Shown here one piece after another: positions 45,051 through 54,258 of a stretch of DNA of 64,000 nt. The position numbers were made by a program, and so were the translations under genes. Numbering within the stretch: the first letter of the stretch is position 1; each line of letters opens with the position of its first letter. This DNA comes from Bacteroidaceae bacterium (lineage in GTDB: Bacteria; Bacteroidota; Bacteroidia; Bacteroidales; Bacteroidaceae). The stretch is from contig JAFQBB010000039.1 in NCBI GenBank assembly GCA_017416805.1, positions 87,609 to 151,608 of the forward strand, given 5' to 3'. Below the pieces are notes generated by a model. It saw only the letters and a program-made list of their open reading frames with translations, was not told the origin of the DNA and did not search any database.

Positions 45051-45058
45051 CAAAAATA
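45051..45058 (-). promoter_or_regulatory. -7 box of ispE (TATTTTTG)
   Basis: The minus strand reads TATTTTTGCC about 70 bp before the ispE start. Confidence 0.55.
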
Positions 45059-45205
45059 AGAAACTTGTATGAAATGTGCAAGTGGAAAATCGAAGAAATG
45101 TAAAAACTGTGGTTTGGGCGTTTAATGGCTGTTAATGGACTGTATGCCTCTGTTAAAAGTGGACAAAAAAGCGGCTAACACATATAAATGTCTATTTTTT
45201 ATTCA

Positions 45206-45213
45206 TACATTTG
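45206..45213 (+). promoter_or_regulatory. -7 box of degP-like gene (TACATTTG)
   Basis: TACATTTGC lies 57 bp before the ATG at 45270. Confidence 0.6.
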
Positions 45214-45269
45214 CTGTCGGAAAATGTTAAACTAAAATTGATAATTAACAATTAATCCAATATAAAGTT

Positions 45270-46781
45270 ATGAAACAGACAACTAAAAATGTGGGTAAAT
45301 TTGTGGCAGTAGCACTGCTGAGTGCTGCTGTAGCTGGTACGACCAGCTATTTGCTGAGACCAGAAGAGAAGGAAATGACTTCCTTTGTACAGCATTTCCC
45401 CCAACAGACTCAGATGGTAACTCCTGCCTTGTTTGGAGGATCGGGAGCTGGAGCGATGGACTTGACTAAAGCAGCCGAGGCTTCAGTCAATGCAGTAGTC
45501 CATATCAAATCGACCCAATTGGGCAAAGTGCAGACTGTGCAGCAGCCTATGGATTTCTTTGATTTCTTTTTTGGTAATCCGCATGGTGGACGTCAACGTC
45601 AGGTGCAGACGCAACCGCGTGTAGGATTTGGCTCGGGAGTAATCATATCTACTGATGGATATATAGTCACAAACAATCATGTTATTGAGGGAGCGGATGA
45701 AATAAGTGTCAAACTCAACGATAGTAGAGAGTTTGTGGGACGTATTATTGGTACTGATCCTAATACGGATTTAGCACTTGTTAAAATTGAGGCAGAAGAA
45801 GATCTCCCCACTATTCCAATTGGCGACAGTGATGCTTTAAAGATTGGTGAATGGGTACTGGCGGTGGGTAACCCCTTTAACCTGAATTCAACGGTAACGG
45901 CTGGTATTGTCAGTGCCAAGGCACGTTCGTTGGGCGTATATAACAACGGTATAGAATCATTCATTCAGACGGATGCTGCTATTAATCAAGGAAATAGTGG
46001 CGGTGCTTTGGTAAATGCTAATGGCGAATTGGTTGGTATCAATTCCGTCCTTTCTTCGCCTACAGGTTCTTATGCCGGATATGGATTTGCTATTCCTACC
46101 AGTATTATGACCAAAGTTGTAACCGACTTGAAAGAATATGGCACCGTGCAACGTGCTTTGTTAGGTATCAGTGGAAAGACCCTCAGCCTCCATTTCGATG
46201 ACGAAATGAAGAAAAAGGCTGAAGAGCTGGGTGTTATCGATGGTGTATGGGTTGGTGAAGTAATGGAAGGCGGATCTGCTGCTGCGGCTGATATACAGGT
46301 TGATGATGTGATTGTCGGTATAGATAACAAGACTATAAAAACTATGGCTGAACTTCAGGAAGAACTGGCCAAGCATCGTCCGGGTGACAAAGTGAAAGTA
46401 AAACTTATCCGTGATAAGAAAGAGAAGAGTGTGGATGTAGAGTTGAAGAATGCTCAAGGAAATACTAAAGTGGTGAAGAACGTGGATATGGATATTCTTG
46501 GTGCTGCTTTCAAGGAATTGCCTGACGAGTTGAAACGTCAATTGAACTTGGGATATGGTCTGCAAGTGACAGGTGTAACCGATGGGAAAATGAAAGATGC
46601 CGGTATCCGCAAGGGAGTAATTTTATTGAAAGCCAACAATCAACCTCTTCGTAAAGTGACAGATTTGGAAGATGTGTTGAAGAGTGCATCCCAATCACCA
46701 GAGCAAGTCCTCTTCATCACAGGTATTATGCCTTCAGGAAAACGCGTGAATTTTGCCGTTGACCTTTCGCAAGAAGAATAA
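45270..46781 (+). CDS. degP: DegP/HtrA family serine endoprotease
   Basis: This is a 503-residue Do-type periplasmic protease/chaperone for misfolded envelope proteins. An N-terminal signal or anchor (about 10-28) precedes the trypsin-like domain with His137 (VTNNHVIEG), Asp167 (NTDLALVK) and Ser243 (QGNSGGAL). Two PDZ domains follow (about 290-385 and 400-500). It has its own promoter and terminator and is divergent from ispE. Confidence 0.95.
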   Translation: MKQTTKNVGKFVAVALLSAAVAGTTSYLLRPEEKEMTSFVQHFPQQTQMVTPALFGGSGAGAMDLTKAAEASVNAVVHIKSTQLGKVQTVQQPMDFFDFFFGNPHGGRQRQVQTQPRVGFGSGVIISTDGYIVTNNHVIEGADEISVKLNDSREFVGRIIGTDPNTDLALVKIEAEEDLPTIPIGDSDALKIGEWVLAVGNPFNLNSTVTAGIVSAKARSLGVYNNGIESFIQTDAAINQGNSGGALVNANGELVGINSVLSSPTGSYAGYGFAIPTSIMTKVVTDLKEYGTVQRALLGISGKTLSLHFDDEMKKKAEELGVIDGVWVGEVMEGGSAAAADIQVDDVIVGIDNKTIKTMAELQEELAKHRPGDKVKVKLIRDKKEKSVDVELKNAQGNTKVVKNVDMDILGAAFKELPDELKRQLNLGYGLQVTGVTDGKMKDAGIRKGVILLKANNQPLRKVTDLEDVLKSASQSPEQVLFITGIMPSGKRVNFAVDLSQEE

Positions 46782-46815
46782 TAGAATAAGCTATACAATT
46801 CTTAGAACAAAATCG

Positions 46816-46875
46816 GCTCAAAACTTCAGGTGTGGATTTTTTTACAACACACACCGAAGTTTTGAGCTTTTATCT
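46816..46875 (+). terminator. Terminator of degP-like gene
   Basis: GCTCAAAACTTC (46816-46827) pairs with GAAGTTTTGAGC (46856-46867), with GGTGTG/CACACC inside, followed by TTTTATCTTTTC. Confidence 0.85.
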
Positions 46876-47057
46876 TTTCTTATACTCTTTGGATATTTGT
46901 ATAACTCACTTATTATTTGCATCTTTGCACAAGAAAAAGAGATAGAAGATGGTGACTGATGATATTTGCAAGGGATAGAAAGCCTCTCTCTACCCCCAAA
47001 AAAGGAGGGAATCAACTACTAAATCGTAAATAACAAAATAGTAAATCAAAAAATATT

Positions 47058-47096
47058 TCCCTGAATCCTATCCCCAAAAGGGGAGGATTCAGGGGA
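47058..47096 (+). promoter_or_regulatory. Hairpin just upstream of alcohol dehydrogenase
   Basis: TCCCTGAATCC and GGATTCAGGGGA with inner TCCCC/GGGGA form a long stem that ends about 18 bases before the ATG at 47115. A promoter-like GCATCTTTGC lies near 46919. The hairpin could act on translation or mark an attenuator. Confidence 0.5.
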
Positions 47097-47114
47097 ATTT
47101 GACAGAACAAAAAC

Positions 47115-48296
47115 ATGAAAGATTTTATCTACTATGCTCCCACCGAAGTAGTCTTCGGAAAGGAGTCAGAAGAACAGGTGGCCCGTATGGTAAAGAAGTA
47201 CGGTGGTCACAAGGTCTTGGTACACTATGGTGGACAGAGTGCTCTCAAATCGGGCCTGTTGGACAAAATGTGCAACTTGCTGGGCGGAGCCGGTATTGAA
47301 TATGTGAAGTTAGGTGGCGTGGTGCCCAATCCTCGCCTGTCGAAGATTTACGAAGGCATCGAACTTTGTCGTCGTGAGGGAGTGGACTTCATCCTGGCCA
47401 TAGGTGGCGGTAGTGTCATCGACTCGGCCAAAGGCATTGCATACGGCGTGCCCTACGAAGGCGATGTGTGGGACTTCTACTTGGGTAAGGACAAAGCCCG
47501 TACGTGCCTGCCTTTGGCTTGTGTACTCACCATTCCTGCTGCTGGTAGTGAGATGAGCGAAGCCAGTGTGGTGACTAAGGAAGAGGGTGACGTGAAGTTG
47601 GGATATTCCAACGACATCTCACGTCCGAAGTTTGCCATCATGAATCCCTGCCGTACCTTCACCTTACCTCCCTATCAGACGGCTGCAGGTGTGACGGACA
47701 TGATTATGCATACCATGGAGCGTTACTTCACTCATGATGATGATATGACACTGACCACAGAAGTGGCTGAAGCGGTAATGCGTACCTTAATGGACAGTGT
47801 GTTTGCCGTACTGAGAAATCCCGAAGACTACCGCCATCGCGCTCAAATCATGTGGGGAGGCAGTATTGCTCACAACGGATTGACGGGTTGTGGTGTGGAA
47901 GATGACTGGGCCACCCACCAATTGGAACATGAGCTGAGCGGCATGTTTGACGTGACACACGGTGCCGGATTGGCTGCGGTATGGCCTGCGTGGGCACGCT
48001 ATGTTTATAAGGAGAAAGTGAGCCGTTTCGTACGCTTTGCTGTCAATGTGTTGGGTGTTCCCAACGACTTCACAGATCCCGAAGGTACAGCATTGAAAGG
48101 AATCGAGGCCATGGAGCGTTTCTATCATGCTATCGGTATGCCTATCAACATTCATGAACTTATCGGACGTGACATTACTGACGAGGAAATCAAGGAGATG
48201 GTGCGTAAATGTAGCCGTGGTTACAAGATAACTCAGGGTAGTTTCAAAGTCCTCCATCCTGAGGATATGGAGAAAATCTATATGATGGCGAAATAG
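47115..48296 (+). CDS. Iron-containing alcohol dehydrogenase (YqhD/BdhA-like)
   Basis: This is a 393-residue NAD(P)H-dependent dehydrogenase. The GGGSVIDSAKG motif binds the cofactor; metal ligands are expected in GVTDMIMHTMERY and in HQLEHELSGMFDVTHGAGLA. It is of the YqhD/butanol dehydrogenase type, reducing aldehydes to alcohols in redox balance or detoxification. The substrate is not known. Confidence 0.92.
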   Translation: MKDFIYYAPTEVVFGKESEEQVARMVKKYGGHKVLVHYGGQSALKSGLLDKMCNLLGGAGIEYVKLGGVVPNPRLSKIYEGIELCRREGVDFILAIGGGSVIDSAKGIAYGVPYEGDVWDFYLGKDKARTCLPLACVLTIPAAGSEMSEASVVTKEEGDVKLGYSNDISRPKFAIMNPCRTFTLPPYQTAAGVTDMIMHTMERYFTHDDDMTLTTEVAEAVMRTLMDSVFAVLRNPEDYRHRAQIMWGGSIAHNGLTGCGVEDDWATHQLEHELSGMFDVTHGAGLAAVWPAWARYVYKEKVSRFVRFAVNVLGVPNDFTDPEGTALKGIEAMERFYHAIGMPINIHELIGRDITDEEIKEMVRKCSRGYKITQGSFKVLHPEDMEKIYMMAK

Positions 48297-48372
48297 AAGG
48301 AAGGCTGTAAGCTATGAGTTGGTGGAACCCTGCAAAGAGAACTGACAACTCGTGATTTTGTTACTTGCTACT

Positions 48373-48411
48373 AAAAAGGGCTGTGCCAATCGATTGGCAT
48401 AGCCCTTTTTC
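48373..48411. terminator. Bidirectional terminator between convergent genes
   Basis: AAAAAGGGCTGTGCCAAT pairs with ATTGGCATAGCCCTTTTT almost perfectly, with A/T runs on both sides. It ends the dehydrogenase and the GH98 transcripts. Confidence 0.88.
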
Positions 48412-48438
48412 AAAACAGAACTGTTATCTACAATCTAA

Positions 48439-51400
48439 TTACTTTATCATGAGTTTGCGTACTGTACCATCTTGCATCATGACTATGTTCAAACCGCGTT
48501 GGAGAGTCTCATGGCGCACACCATGGATGTCATAGATAGCCTTAGGCACAGAAGGAGTATTCAAGACTTCTTCAATACTGTTAGGTTTGCCGTTGATGCG
48601 ACATTCAAGGAGCAGGAACTCGTCATAGCCGCTGCCATTGTTCTGGAAGCGGATAACATAATTGCCAGCTTCTGTAATGTCAAATGCCAATTCATGGAGT
48701 GATGCAGCAGAGAGATTTGCTGAAGTGCTTCCATTGGCATTCGGTGTGGCAGAATGAACAGTTGATGTGGCTACTACTTTAGCATTGCTCTTGTTGATGA
48801 TGCTCACCTTATATTGCGGTGTGGCTTTCCAAGCTGCTACTGCATAACTCAACTTATAGTTTCCAGGTTCGAGGCTAAGCGGATAAGCACTCTGCATGCC
48901 ATACTCGGCACGTCCTATACGCCAATAAAGTCCCTTGCTCTGATAACCTGTGAATCCGACGAAGGTGCGTGAACCTGATCCGTATGAATTGGGATATTCG
49001 TGAATATCATTATTTTCCTGTGTCACGCGCCATCCCTCAGGAATACCACCGCTGAGTACTGGAGTGAAATCAAGAGTATACATAACTGTTTGGTCTGTGA
49101 AAATGGGTTGTAGGGTGACAATGTCATCAGGCATTACAAAGGTGTTGTCATCACCAATTGTCACATTGCCGTGGATGATTTCCCAACCTGTGTGAGCATA
49201 ACCATCATTTGGAGTAACAGTAAGTTGGACAACTTGACCTTCGACAGCTTCGGTTACGTTAGCTGTAACTGTACCACCTTTAACCTCGCGGAGGGTCACC
49301 TGGAATTTCTCTTCCTCAACATCTTCCGGAGTATAAATTATCTGGTCGATGTACATGGGGATACCGTTGGTGTTGTTAATTAAAAGTTTATTGCTTCCTT
49401 CTTTCAAGTTGGCAGTAATGAATACCTTACGCCATTCGTTGACTGCAGTCTTCTCACACTTCACGGTGCGACTCGTTCCGTTCACAACTATGGCAATGTT
49501 GCCTCCTTTGGTTGATGATGTGTAGCGTACGGCAATGGTATGTGAACCGGCATGTTTGCAATTGAGCTGATGGCGGAGTGAACTACTTGTATTGGTGCCC
49601 ATATCCATGAAACCGTTTCCTGCATGACCACGCACGGAGGGATACCAACCATAGGGATCTGTTACACAACTCTTGATGCTTTTGAAGTCCATATCTTCGG
49701 CTTCGATAATGATTTCACCCTTATAATCTTCTGGTTGTTGGGGTATTCCGAGAGCTGTAATAGCGGGGGAGTCAGCTAATTTTCCTTCAGGTTCATCGCC
49801 AGGTGTCTTGATAACCAAATCTACACCACCCATGTGTTTTACGTTGAGGGTGAATGTACCTGTAGCCTCATTCCAATTGTGAGTGGCAGAAGAGGTCGTG
49901 AGGTAACGTTTTTTGGTGGTATAAGTAGGTTGTACTTTTGTCCCACGGATTATAATCTGGTCTGTTTGTGTTGTAGTGGTATCCGTACGGTAATTGTTCA
50001 AATAGAAAACGATACTGTCTTTGTATTCGCGGATGGTTCCACTGCTGAGTTTGCCATAATTCAGTACTAGCGTGTCGCACCGGTTGTAAAGGAGAGGAAT
50101 CTCTGCCGAAGCTGTCTTCTTCTTATTCAAATAGGTGTAAGGAGTGTAAGTGATAAGCTGGTTCCCACGGCGAGACACATACAAGTCGCCCTTGCTTATC
50201 TCTGGATATTGTTTATTGAAGTCGTTCACTTTGGCAGTTTGGGTGCCCCAACGAGACTGGTATAATGATTTTTTTACTTGTACAGGAATGGCCTTGGCCA
50301 CTGAGTCATACAGTGCAATCACGATAGGAATAGCAGCATAGCGTCCCGTTTTCTTGAAATAGCAAAAGTTGTCCATCCACTGGCCGTTGCCGCGATTAAA
50401 TGGATCATCCTGCTTATAGAGATTGTCATACAAATCACCCCAAGCGGCATAGCTCTGTTCGTAATTTGTATTATTGATATCATTCACTACTACAATTTTG
50501 GTGTTCTCTACTACCTCTTTGCGCGAAGGAATGTACATTGTTCCATCAATAATCTTGCGGAACATATCAATCCATCCGCCCTTAAAGCTATTGAACGTAC
50601 CCCAATTGCGACGAGTATATCCTTCAACAGTGCTATTGTTCAGATTCTGAAAATCCTCTGTCCATATCAACTCCGGACCATCCCATACGGCACCGCCGTT
50701 TACGCAAGTCTGCTCCATCACCGTACCTAATCCGGCAGATGTCGGGTATTTTTTGCCATGTCCTTCGCCCAAAATTCCATCCAATGCTCCATTCCATCCG
50801 CAGTTATCATAACGGACACCATAGTTGGTGGCCAATCCGCTAATAAAAGGAGACATGGTCACACTCTCGTTATTGTAGAAGCAGGATGAAGTGGTATATT
50901 TATAGAGCCACAAGCAAGCTTCGGGATAATCCTTACAAGCTTTCAACAAATCTTTGTTGCGCTTCATCATACCCACGGGATTGAGTCCGTGTGACCAGAT
51001 ATTACCGCAGAAACTGATGGTCAGGAAACCACCGTATTTATGGGCCATGGGAACCAGTTTGGCAAACAATGCCAAACGGTCGGCTTGTGGGCTGGAACTC
51101 TTGTCATTGGGCTCATCGAAACCCCAAAACTGTTCACAATAATTCCAACCCAAGAAGTTCGGATAACGTTTGTAGAAATATTCGAATATCTCCAAATCAT
51201 TGTCTTGGATATGGGTATGTCCGCCACTGGCCGGTTGGCAAGTGAACCACATGCCGTTGTGTTGGCAAACTGATGCCCACGACTTATAGGTGCGGATAGC
51301 ATTTTGTGGCATCTTATACACATCCTTTTCCGGATCATATTGGCACGAGAGCGAAAGGTTCAGACATACATACGGTTTGATGTCATCGGGTATCAGATCG

Positions 51401-51558
51401 ATGATTTTCTGTGGGTCTGCCTTATTCCATACATCTACGTGTACCAACCACAAAGGGTTCTTGTTGTCAATAGGGCGGCGTTGTTGTGCCGATACGTCTT
51501 TTCCTGTTATTATCAATAATAGAAAAAGAATAAGAAATGAGTAAAATCGTTTGTTCAT
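48439..51558 (-). CDS. Secreted GH98-type glycoside hydrolase
   Basis: This is a 1039-residue exported enzyme. After a signal peptide (1-25) comes a glycoside hydrolase family 98 catalytic region (about 35-370), recognised by WLVHVDVWNKADPQKIIDLI and YVCLNLSLSC. Known GH98 enzymes are endo-acting on blood-group glycans or on xylan. A CBM-like beta-sandwich (about 620-740, starting IIIEAEDMDF), a small repeat domain (GGTVTANVTEAVEGQVVQLT), another beta-domain and a C-terminal sorting-type segment (AIYDIHGVRHETLQRGLNIV) follow. It has its own promoter at 51592. It is next to a GH105 gene but no SusC/SusD pair is present. Substrate uncertain. Confidence 0.8.
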   Translation of the reverse strand: MNKRFYSFLILFLLLIITGKDVSAQQRRPIDNKNPLWLVHVDVWNKADPQKIIDLIPDDIKPYVCLNLSLSCQYDPEKDVYKMPQNAIRTYKSWASVCQHNGMWFTCQPASGGHTHIQDNDLEIFEYFYKRYPNFLGWNYCEQFWGFDEPNDKSSSPQADRLALFAKLVPMAHKYGGFLTISFCGNIWSHGLNPVGMMKRNKDLLKACKDYPEACLWLYKYTTSSCFYNNESVTMSPFISGLATNYGVRYDNCGWNGALDGILGEGHGKKYPTSAGLGTVMEQTCVNGGAVWDGPELIWTEDFQNLNNSTVEGYTRRNWGTFNSFKGGWIDMFRKIIDGTMYIPSRKEVVENTKIVVVNDINNTNYEQSYAAWGDLYDNLYKQDDPFNRGNGQWMDNFCYFKKTGRYAAIPIVIALYDSVAKAIPVQVKKSLYQSRWGTQTAKVNDFNKQYPEISKGDLYVSRRGNQLITYTPYTYLNKKKTASAEIPLLYNRCDTLVLNYGKLSSGTIREYKDSIVFYLNNYRTDTTTTQTDQIIIRGTKVQPTYTTKKRYLTTSSATHNWNEATGTFTLNVKHMGGVDLVIKTPGDEPEGKLADSPAITALGIPQQPEDYKGEIIIEAEDMDFKSIKSCVTDPYGWYPSVRGHAGNGFMDMGTNTSSSLRHQLNCKHAGSHTIAVRYTSSTKGGNIAIVVNGTSRTVKCEKTAVNEWRKVFITANLKEGSNKLLINNTNGIPMYIDQIIYTPEDVEEEKFQVTLREVKGGTVTANVTEAVEGQVVQLTVTPNDGYAHTGWEIIHGNVTIGDDNTFVMPDDIVTLQPIFTDQTVMYTLDFTPVLSGGIPEGWRVTQENNDIHEYPNSYGSGSRTFVGFTGYQSKGLYWRIGRAEYGMQSAYPLSLEPGNYKLSYAVAAWKATPQYKVSIINKSNAKVVATSTVHSATPNANGSTSANLSAASLHELAFDITEAGNYVIRFQNNGSGYDEFLLLECRINGKPNSIEEVLNTPSVPKAIYDIHGVRHETLQRGLNIVMMQDGTVRKLMIK

Positions 51559-51584
51559 ATCTGTTTAAATATAAAATTCTGTCG

Positions 51585-51592
51585 CAAAAGTA
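51585..51592 (-). promoter_or_regulatory. -7 box of GH98 gene (TACTTTTG)
   Basis: The minus strand reads TACTTTTGC 27 bp before the start. Confidence 0.65.
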
Positions 51593-51680
51593 GCTTAAAT
51601 ACAGATATTGAACAAAAAAAAATGTTTCAAATATTTTTCTATATGTTGTGGGTATATGAAATGCGGATGATGGTAAATCG

Positions 51681-51722
51681 AAAAGAGTGAAGAATCATAT
51701 TGTGCGATTCTTCACTCTTTTT
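51681..51722 (-). terminator. Terminator after GH105 gene
   Basis: AAAAGAGTGAAGAATC and GATTCTTCACTCTTTT are perfect complements with a 9-base loop. It separates the two glycoside hydrolase transcripts. Confidence 0.85.
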
Positions 51723-51732
51723 TACTTTTTAC

Positions 51733-54060
51733 TTAGAATAGATCTTTTGTCACAATTTTGTCTTTCCACTGATGATCTTTCGGGAAGGGCTGTCCACTCC
51801 ATGCTTTCTTTGATGTCCAATCTGCCGGCGCATCTGTCCAGAAAGGATGAGTGGCTGGAAGACCGAGGGGAAGGAAAGAAAGTGAGGTCATGTAGAGACT
51901 TCCGTTGTTGGTGTACCAATCAGCCACATTGGGTTGGCGGCCACAGAAACCAATGGTGAGGAATCCACCTTCGTTGAAATTCTCCTTACCGTCAAACATG
52001 CTTTTCATAGTGGCGGTCAATGCTGAGCGTACTTGTCCGTTGGTGAGTCCACCAGGCAATGTCTGATACCAAGCCATCAGAGCAAGGGGTTGCATAGCGG
52101 CCATACGATAAGGTATTGAGCGGCCGAATACAGGGAAAGTGCCTTCGGGAGATATAAGACGTTCAAGTACAATACTGAACTTCTGACAACGTTCAAGGGC
52201 GCGTGCATAATATTGTCCATAATGGATACGAGTGTAAGCCTTGGCGTCCTTCATGGCTTGCAAAGTCTCCAGATACATAGGATGGAAAACATAGCTGCTA
52301 TAGTAATCGAAAGCAAACACTGGGCCGTCAGCATACCAACCATCGCCCACGTACCACTCTTCCATTTTGCGGCAAGCAGAGTTTACACGATAAGCATCGT
52401 AAGGAGCACCGGCCTTGGCCAAGAAACTCTCGATGATGCTGGAGAATAGCAACCAGTTGGTATAAGGAGGATCCACACGGCGAAGCAGAGTGAATTCTTC
52501 AATGTAGCGTTTCTTAGTTGTCTCATCCAAAGGCTTCCAAAGTTGATCGTAAGCACGAAGGAAACTCTCGGCGATATAAGCGGCGTCAACTAATGGCTGA
52601 CCTTCCTTACGCCAAAGCAGATAGTCGGGACTTTGGGGGTCAACAGCATGAGCATAACTCTTCAATGCCCACTCACGGAGTTGTTTGCGCATCTTTCCCT
52701 CTTCAGTATTGTCATCAGGAAGTGAGAGCCAAGGAGCCACACCGGCCATCAGGCGGCCAAAGGCTTCCATATAAGTCACACGCTTGTCACGGTTATCAAA
52801 ACTGGGGCTTACTTCAATCTGCATGTTGGCTTGCAATTTGCCTTCAGCCATGTTGCTCAACACGGGAGCCGCCATCTTATAGGCAAGGTCAACCCAATAA
52901 GCACGGTCGTTTGCGGTTTGGAGATCGCGGCTCTCCAAGTAGCGCACATATTCACAAGCGGCCAACAAGAAGGCACCAACACCAAAGTTGGCTTGTGAAT
53001 TGGCATCCACCACTTGTCCGGGGATAGCTTTTTCACCGATAGGCTGTACGTAACCTACCTTACCACTTTTCTGCAACGCTTTATTTTTCAGGTAGGCCCA
53101 AGATTTTTGTACAACGGGGAAATAAATTTCTTCGTCCAAATAGCCATTGTTGATACCCCAAAGGAAACCGTAAGTGAAGAAAGCAGTACCACTTGTTTCT
53201 GGGCCGGGAGCATGTTCGGGATCCATCATACTTCGTGTCCAATAACCCTCAGGTTGTTGGATTTCGGCAATGGCCTTGGCCAGGCGGGTATATTTATCGA
53301 CAAAGAACTGGCGGTGCTTGTAGTCGGCAGGCAGGTCTTTCAAAACTTTGGCAAGTCCGGCCAACACCCATCCGTCGCCACGTGCCCAGAAGTCCTTCTT
53401 GCCGTTGGCACTCTTGTGTTTGGGATAGACGTACTTCGCGTCGCGGTAATAGATACCTGTCTCCTGATCATACATGATTTCGTCGGAGTAGCAGATGTAC
53501 TCGTAGAGTTTGTCGAGATACTGTTGGTTGCCGGTAAGTTTGTAGAGTTTGGTCATCACAGGCATTACCATGTAGAGGCCGTCGGCCCACCACCAATAGT
53601 CGTTCTTGAGGGTACTCATCTGATACTCCATCACCTCACGTGCACGACGGATCTTGTAGTCGTCCGGTTGGATGTTATAGAGGTCGATGTAAGTCTGGAA
53701 ACAGATTTGCCAGTCACCGAAAAGCACGTGCTTGTCTGTTTCACCGTAATTGTACTTCCATTCAGCCCGATTGTTACTCTTGGCACCCTTCCACTGGTTG
53801 TGGTTTGCCCAAGCTTCGGAGTAAGCACGGTAAGCCTCGTTTCCCGTCAGGAAATAAGCCTCCATATTACCCGTATGGTAAGCTGCATTGTCCCAGAAGG
53901 AACGTACTTCAGGCTTGTTGTTCGTTTGCCAATAGGTGTTTACCTTGTCAATGATCTTGCGCACTTCTTGCGCCTCCTTGTTCTGCTTGGCTGCCATCAT
54001 TGGTAGCACGAGCATCAACAGGCCTGCACAGAGCAGGACTTTCTTCCATACATTTTTCAT
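51733..54060 (-). CDS. GH105-DUF2264 fusion glycosidase
   Basis: This is a 775-residue exported protein. A signal peptide (1-24) is followed by a GH88/GH105 alpha6/alpha6 barrel (about 30-385) with WWWADGLYM (Asp160, the likely catalytic acid) and FWARGDGWVLAGL; GH105 enzymes hydrate unsaturated uronyl ends of pectin fragments. Residues about 395-775 are a DUF2264 domain, a second predicted alpha/alpha barrel. The two domains occur mostly as separate proteins as far as I recall. The promoter at 54111 is distinct from that of the GH98 gene. Confidence 0.83.
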   Translation of the reverse strand: MKNVWKKVLLCAGLLMLVLPMMAAKQNKEAQEVRKIIDKVNTYWQTNNKPEVRSFWDNAAYHTGNMEAYFLTGNEAYRAYSEAWANHNQWKGAKSNNRAEWKYNYGETDKHVLFGDWQICFQTYIDLYNIQPDDYKIRRAREVMEYQMSTLKNDYWWWADGLYMVMPVMTKLYKLTGNQQYLDKLYEYICYSDEIMYDQETGIYYRDAKYVYPKHKSANGKKDFWARGDGWVLAGLAKVLKDLPADYKHRQFFVDKYTRLAKAIAEIQQPEGYWTRSMMDPEHAPGPETSGTAFFTYGFLWGINNGYLDEEIYFPVVQKSWAYLKNKALQKSGKVGYVQPIGEKAIPGQVVDANSQANFGVGAFLLAACEYVRYLESRDLQTANDRAYWVDLAYKMAAPVLSNMAEGKLQANMQIEVSPSFDNRDKRVTYMEAFGRLMAGVAPWLSLPDDNTEEGKMRKQLREWALKSYAHAVDPQSPDYLLWRKEGQPLVDAAYIAESFLRAYDQLWKPLDETTKKRYIEEFTLLRRVDPPYTNWLLFSSIIESFLAKAGAPYDAYRVNSACRKMEEWYVGDGWYADGPVFAFDYYSSYVFHPMYLETLQAMKDAKAYTRIHYGQYYARALERCQKFSIVLERLISPEGTFPVFGRSIPYRMAAMQPLALMAWYQTLPGGLTNGQVRSALTATMKSMFDGKENFNEGGFLTIGFCGRQPNVADWYTNNGSLYMTSLSFLPLGLPATHPFWTDAPADWTSKKAWSGQPFPKDHQWKDKIVTKDLF

Positions 54061-54103
54061 GATGTTTACTATGTGTGTGTTTAATTAGTTTTCCACTTGT
54101 GGG

Positions 54104-54111
54104 CAAAGGTA
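54104..54111 (-). promoter_or_regulatory. -7 box of GH105 gene (TACCTTTG)
   Basis: The minus strand reads TACCTTTGCCC about 44 bp before the start. Confidence 0.7.
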
Positions 54112-54225
54112 ATGCTTTTTTTTGTTAATGAAGAAGGAATGTGGAAGAATCCTCAATCGGGCAATGAAATCCATGATTTTTCTTCATTTTGTACAGTCAG
54201 GCATTGTTTTATGGGGCGAAATCTG

Positions 54226-54233
54226 TAACTTTG
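54226..54233 (+). promoter_or_regulatory. -7 box of tex (TAACTTTG)
   Basis: TAACTTTGC lies 26 bp before the tex start. Confidence 0.7.
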
Positions 54234-54258
54234 CCACCAATAAAAAACGGGGAAACCA

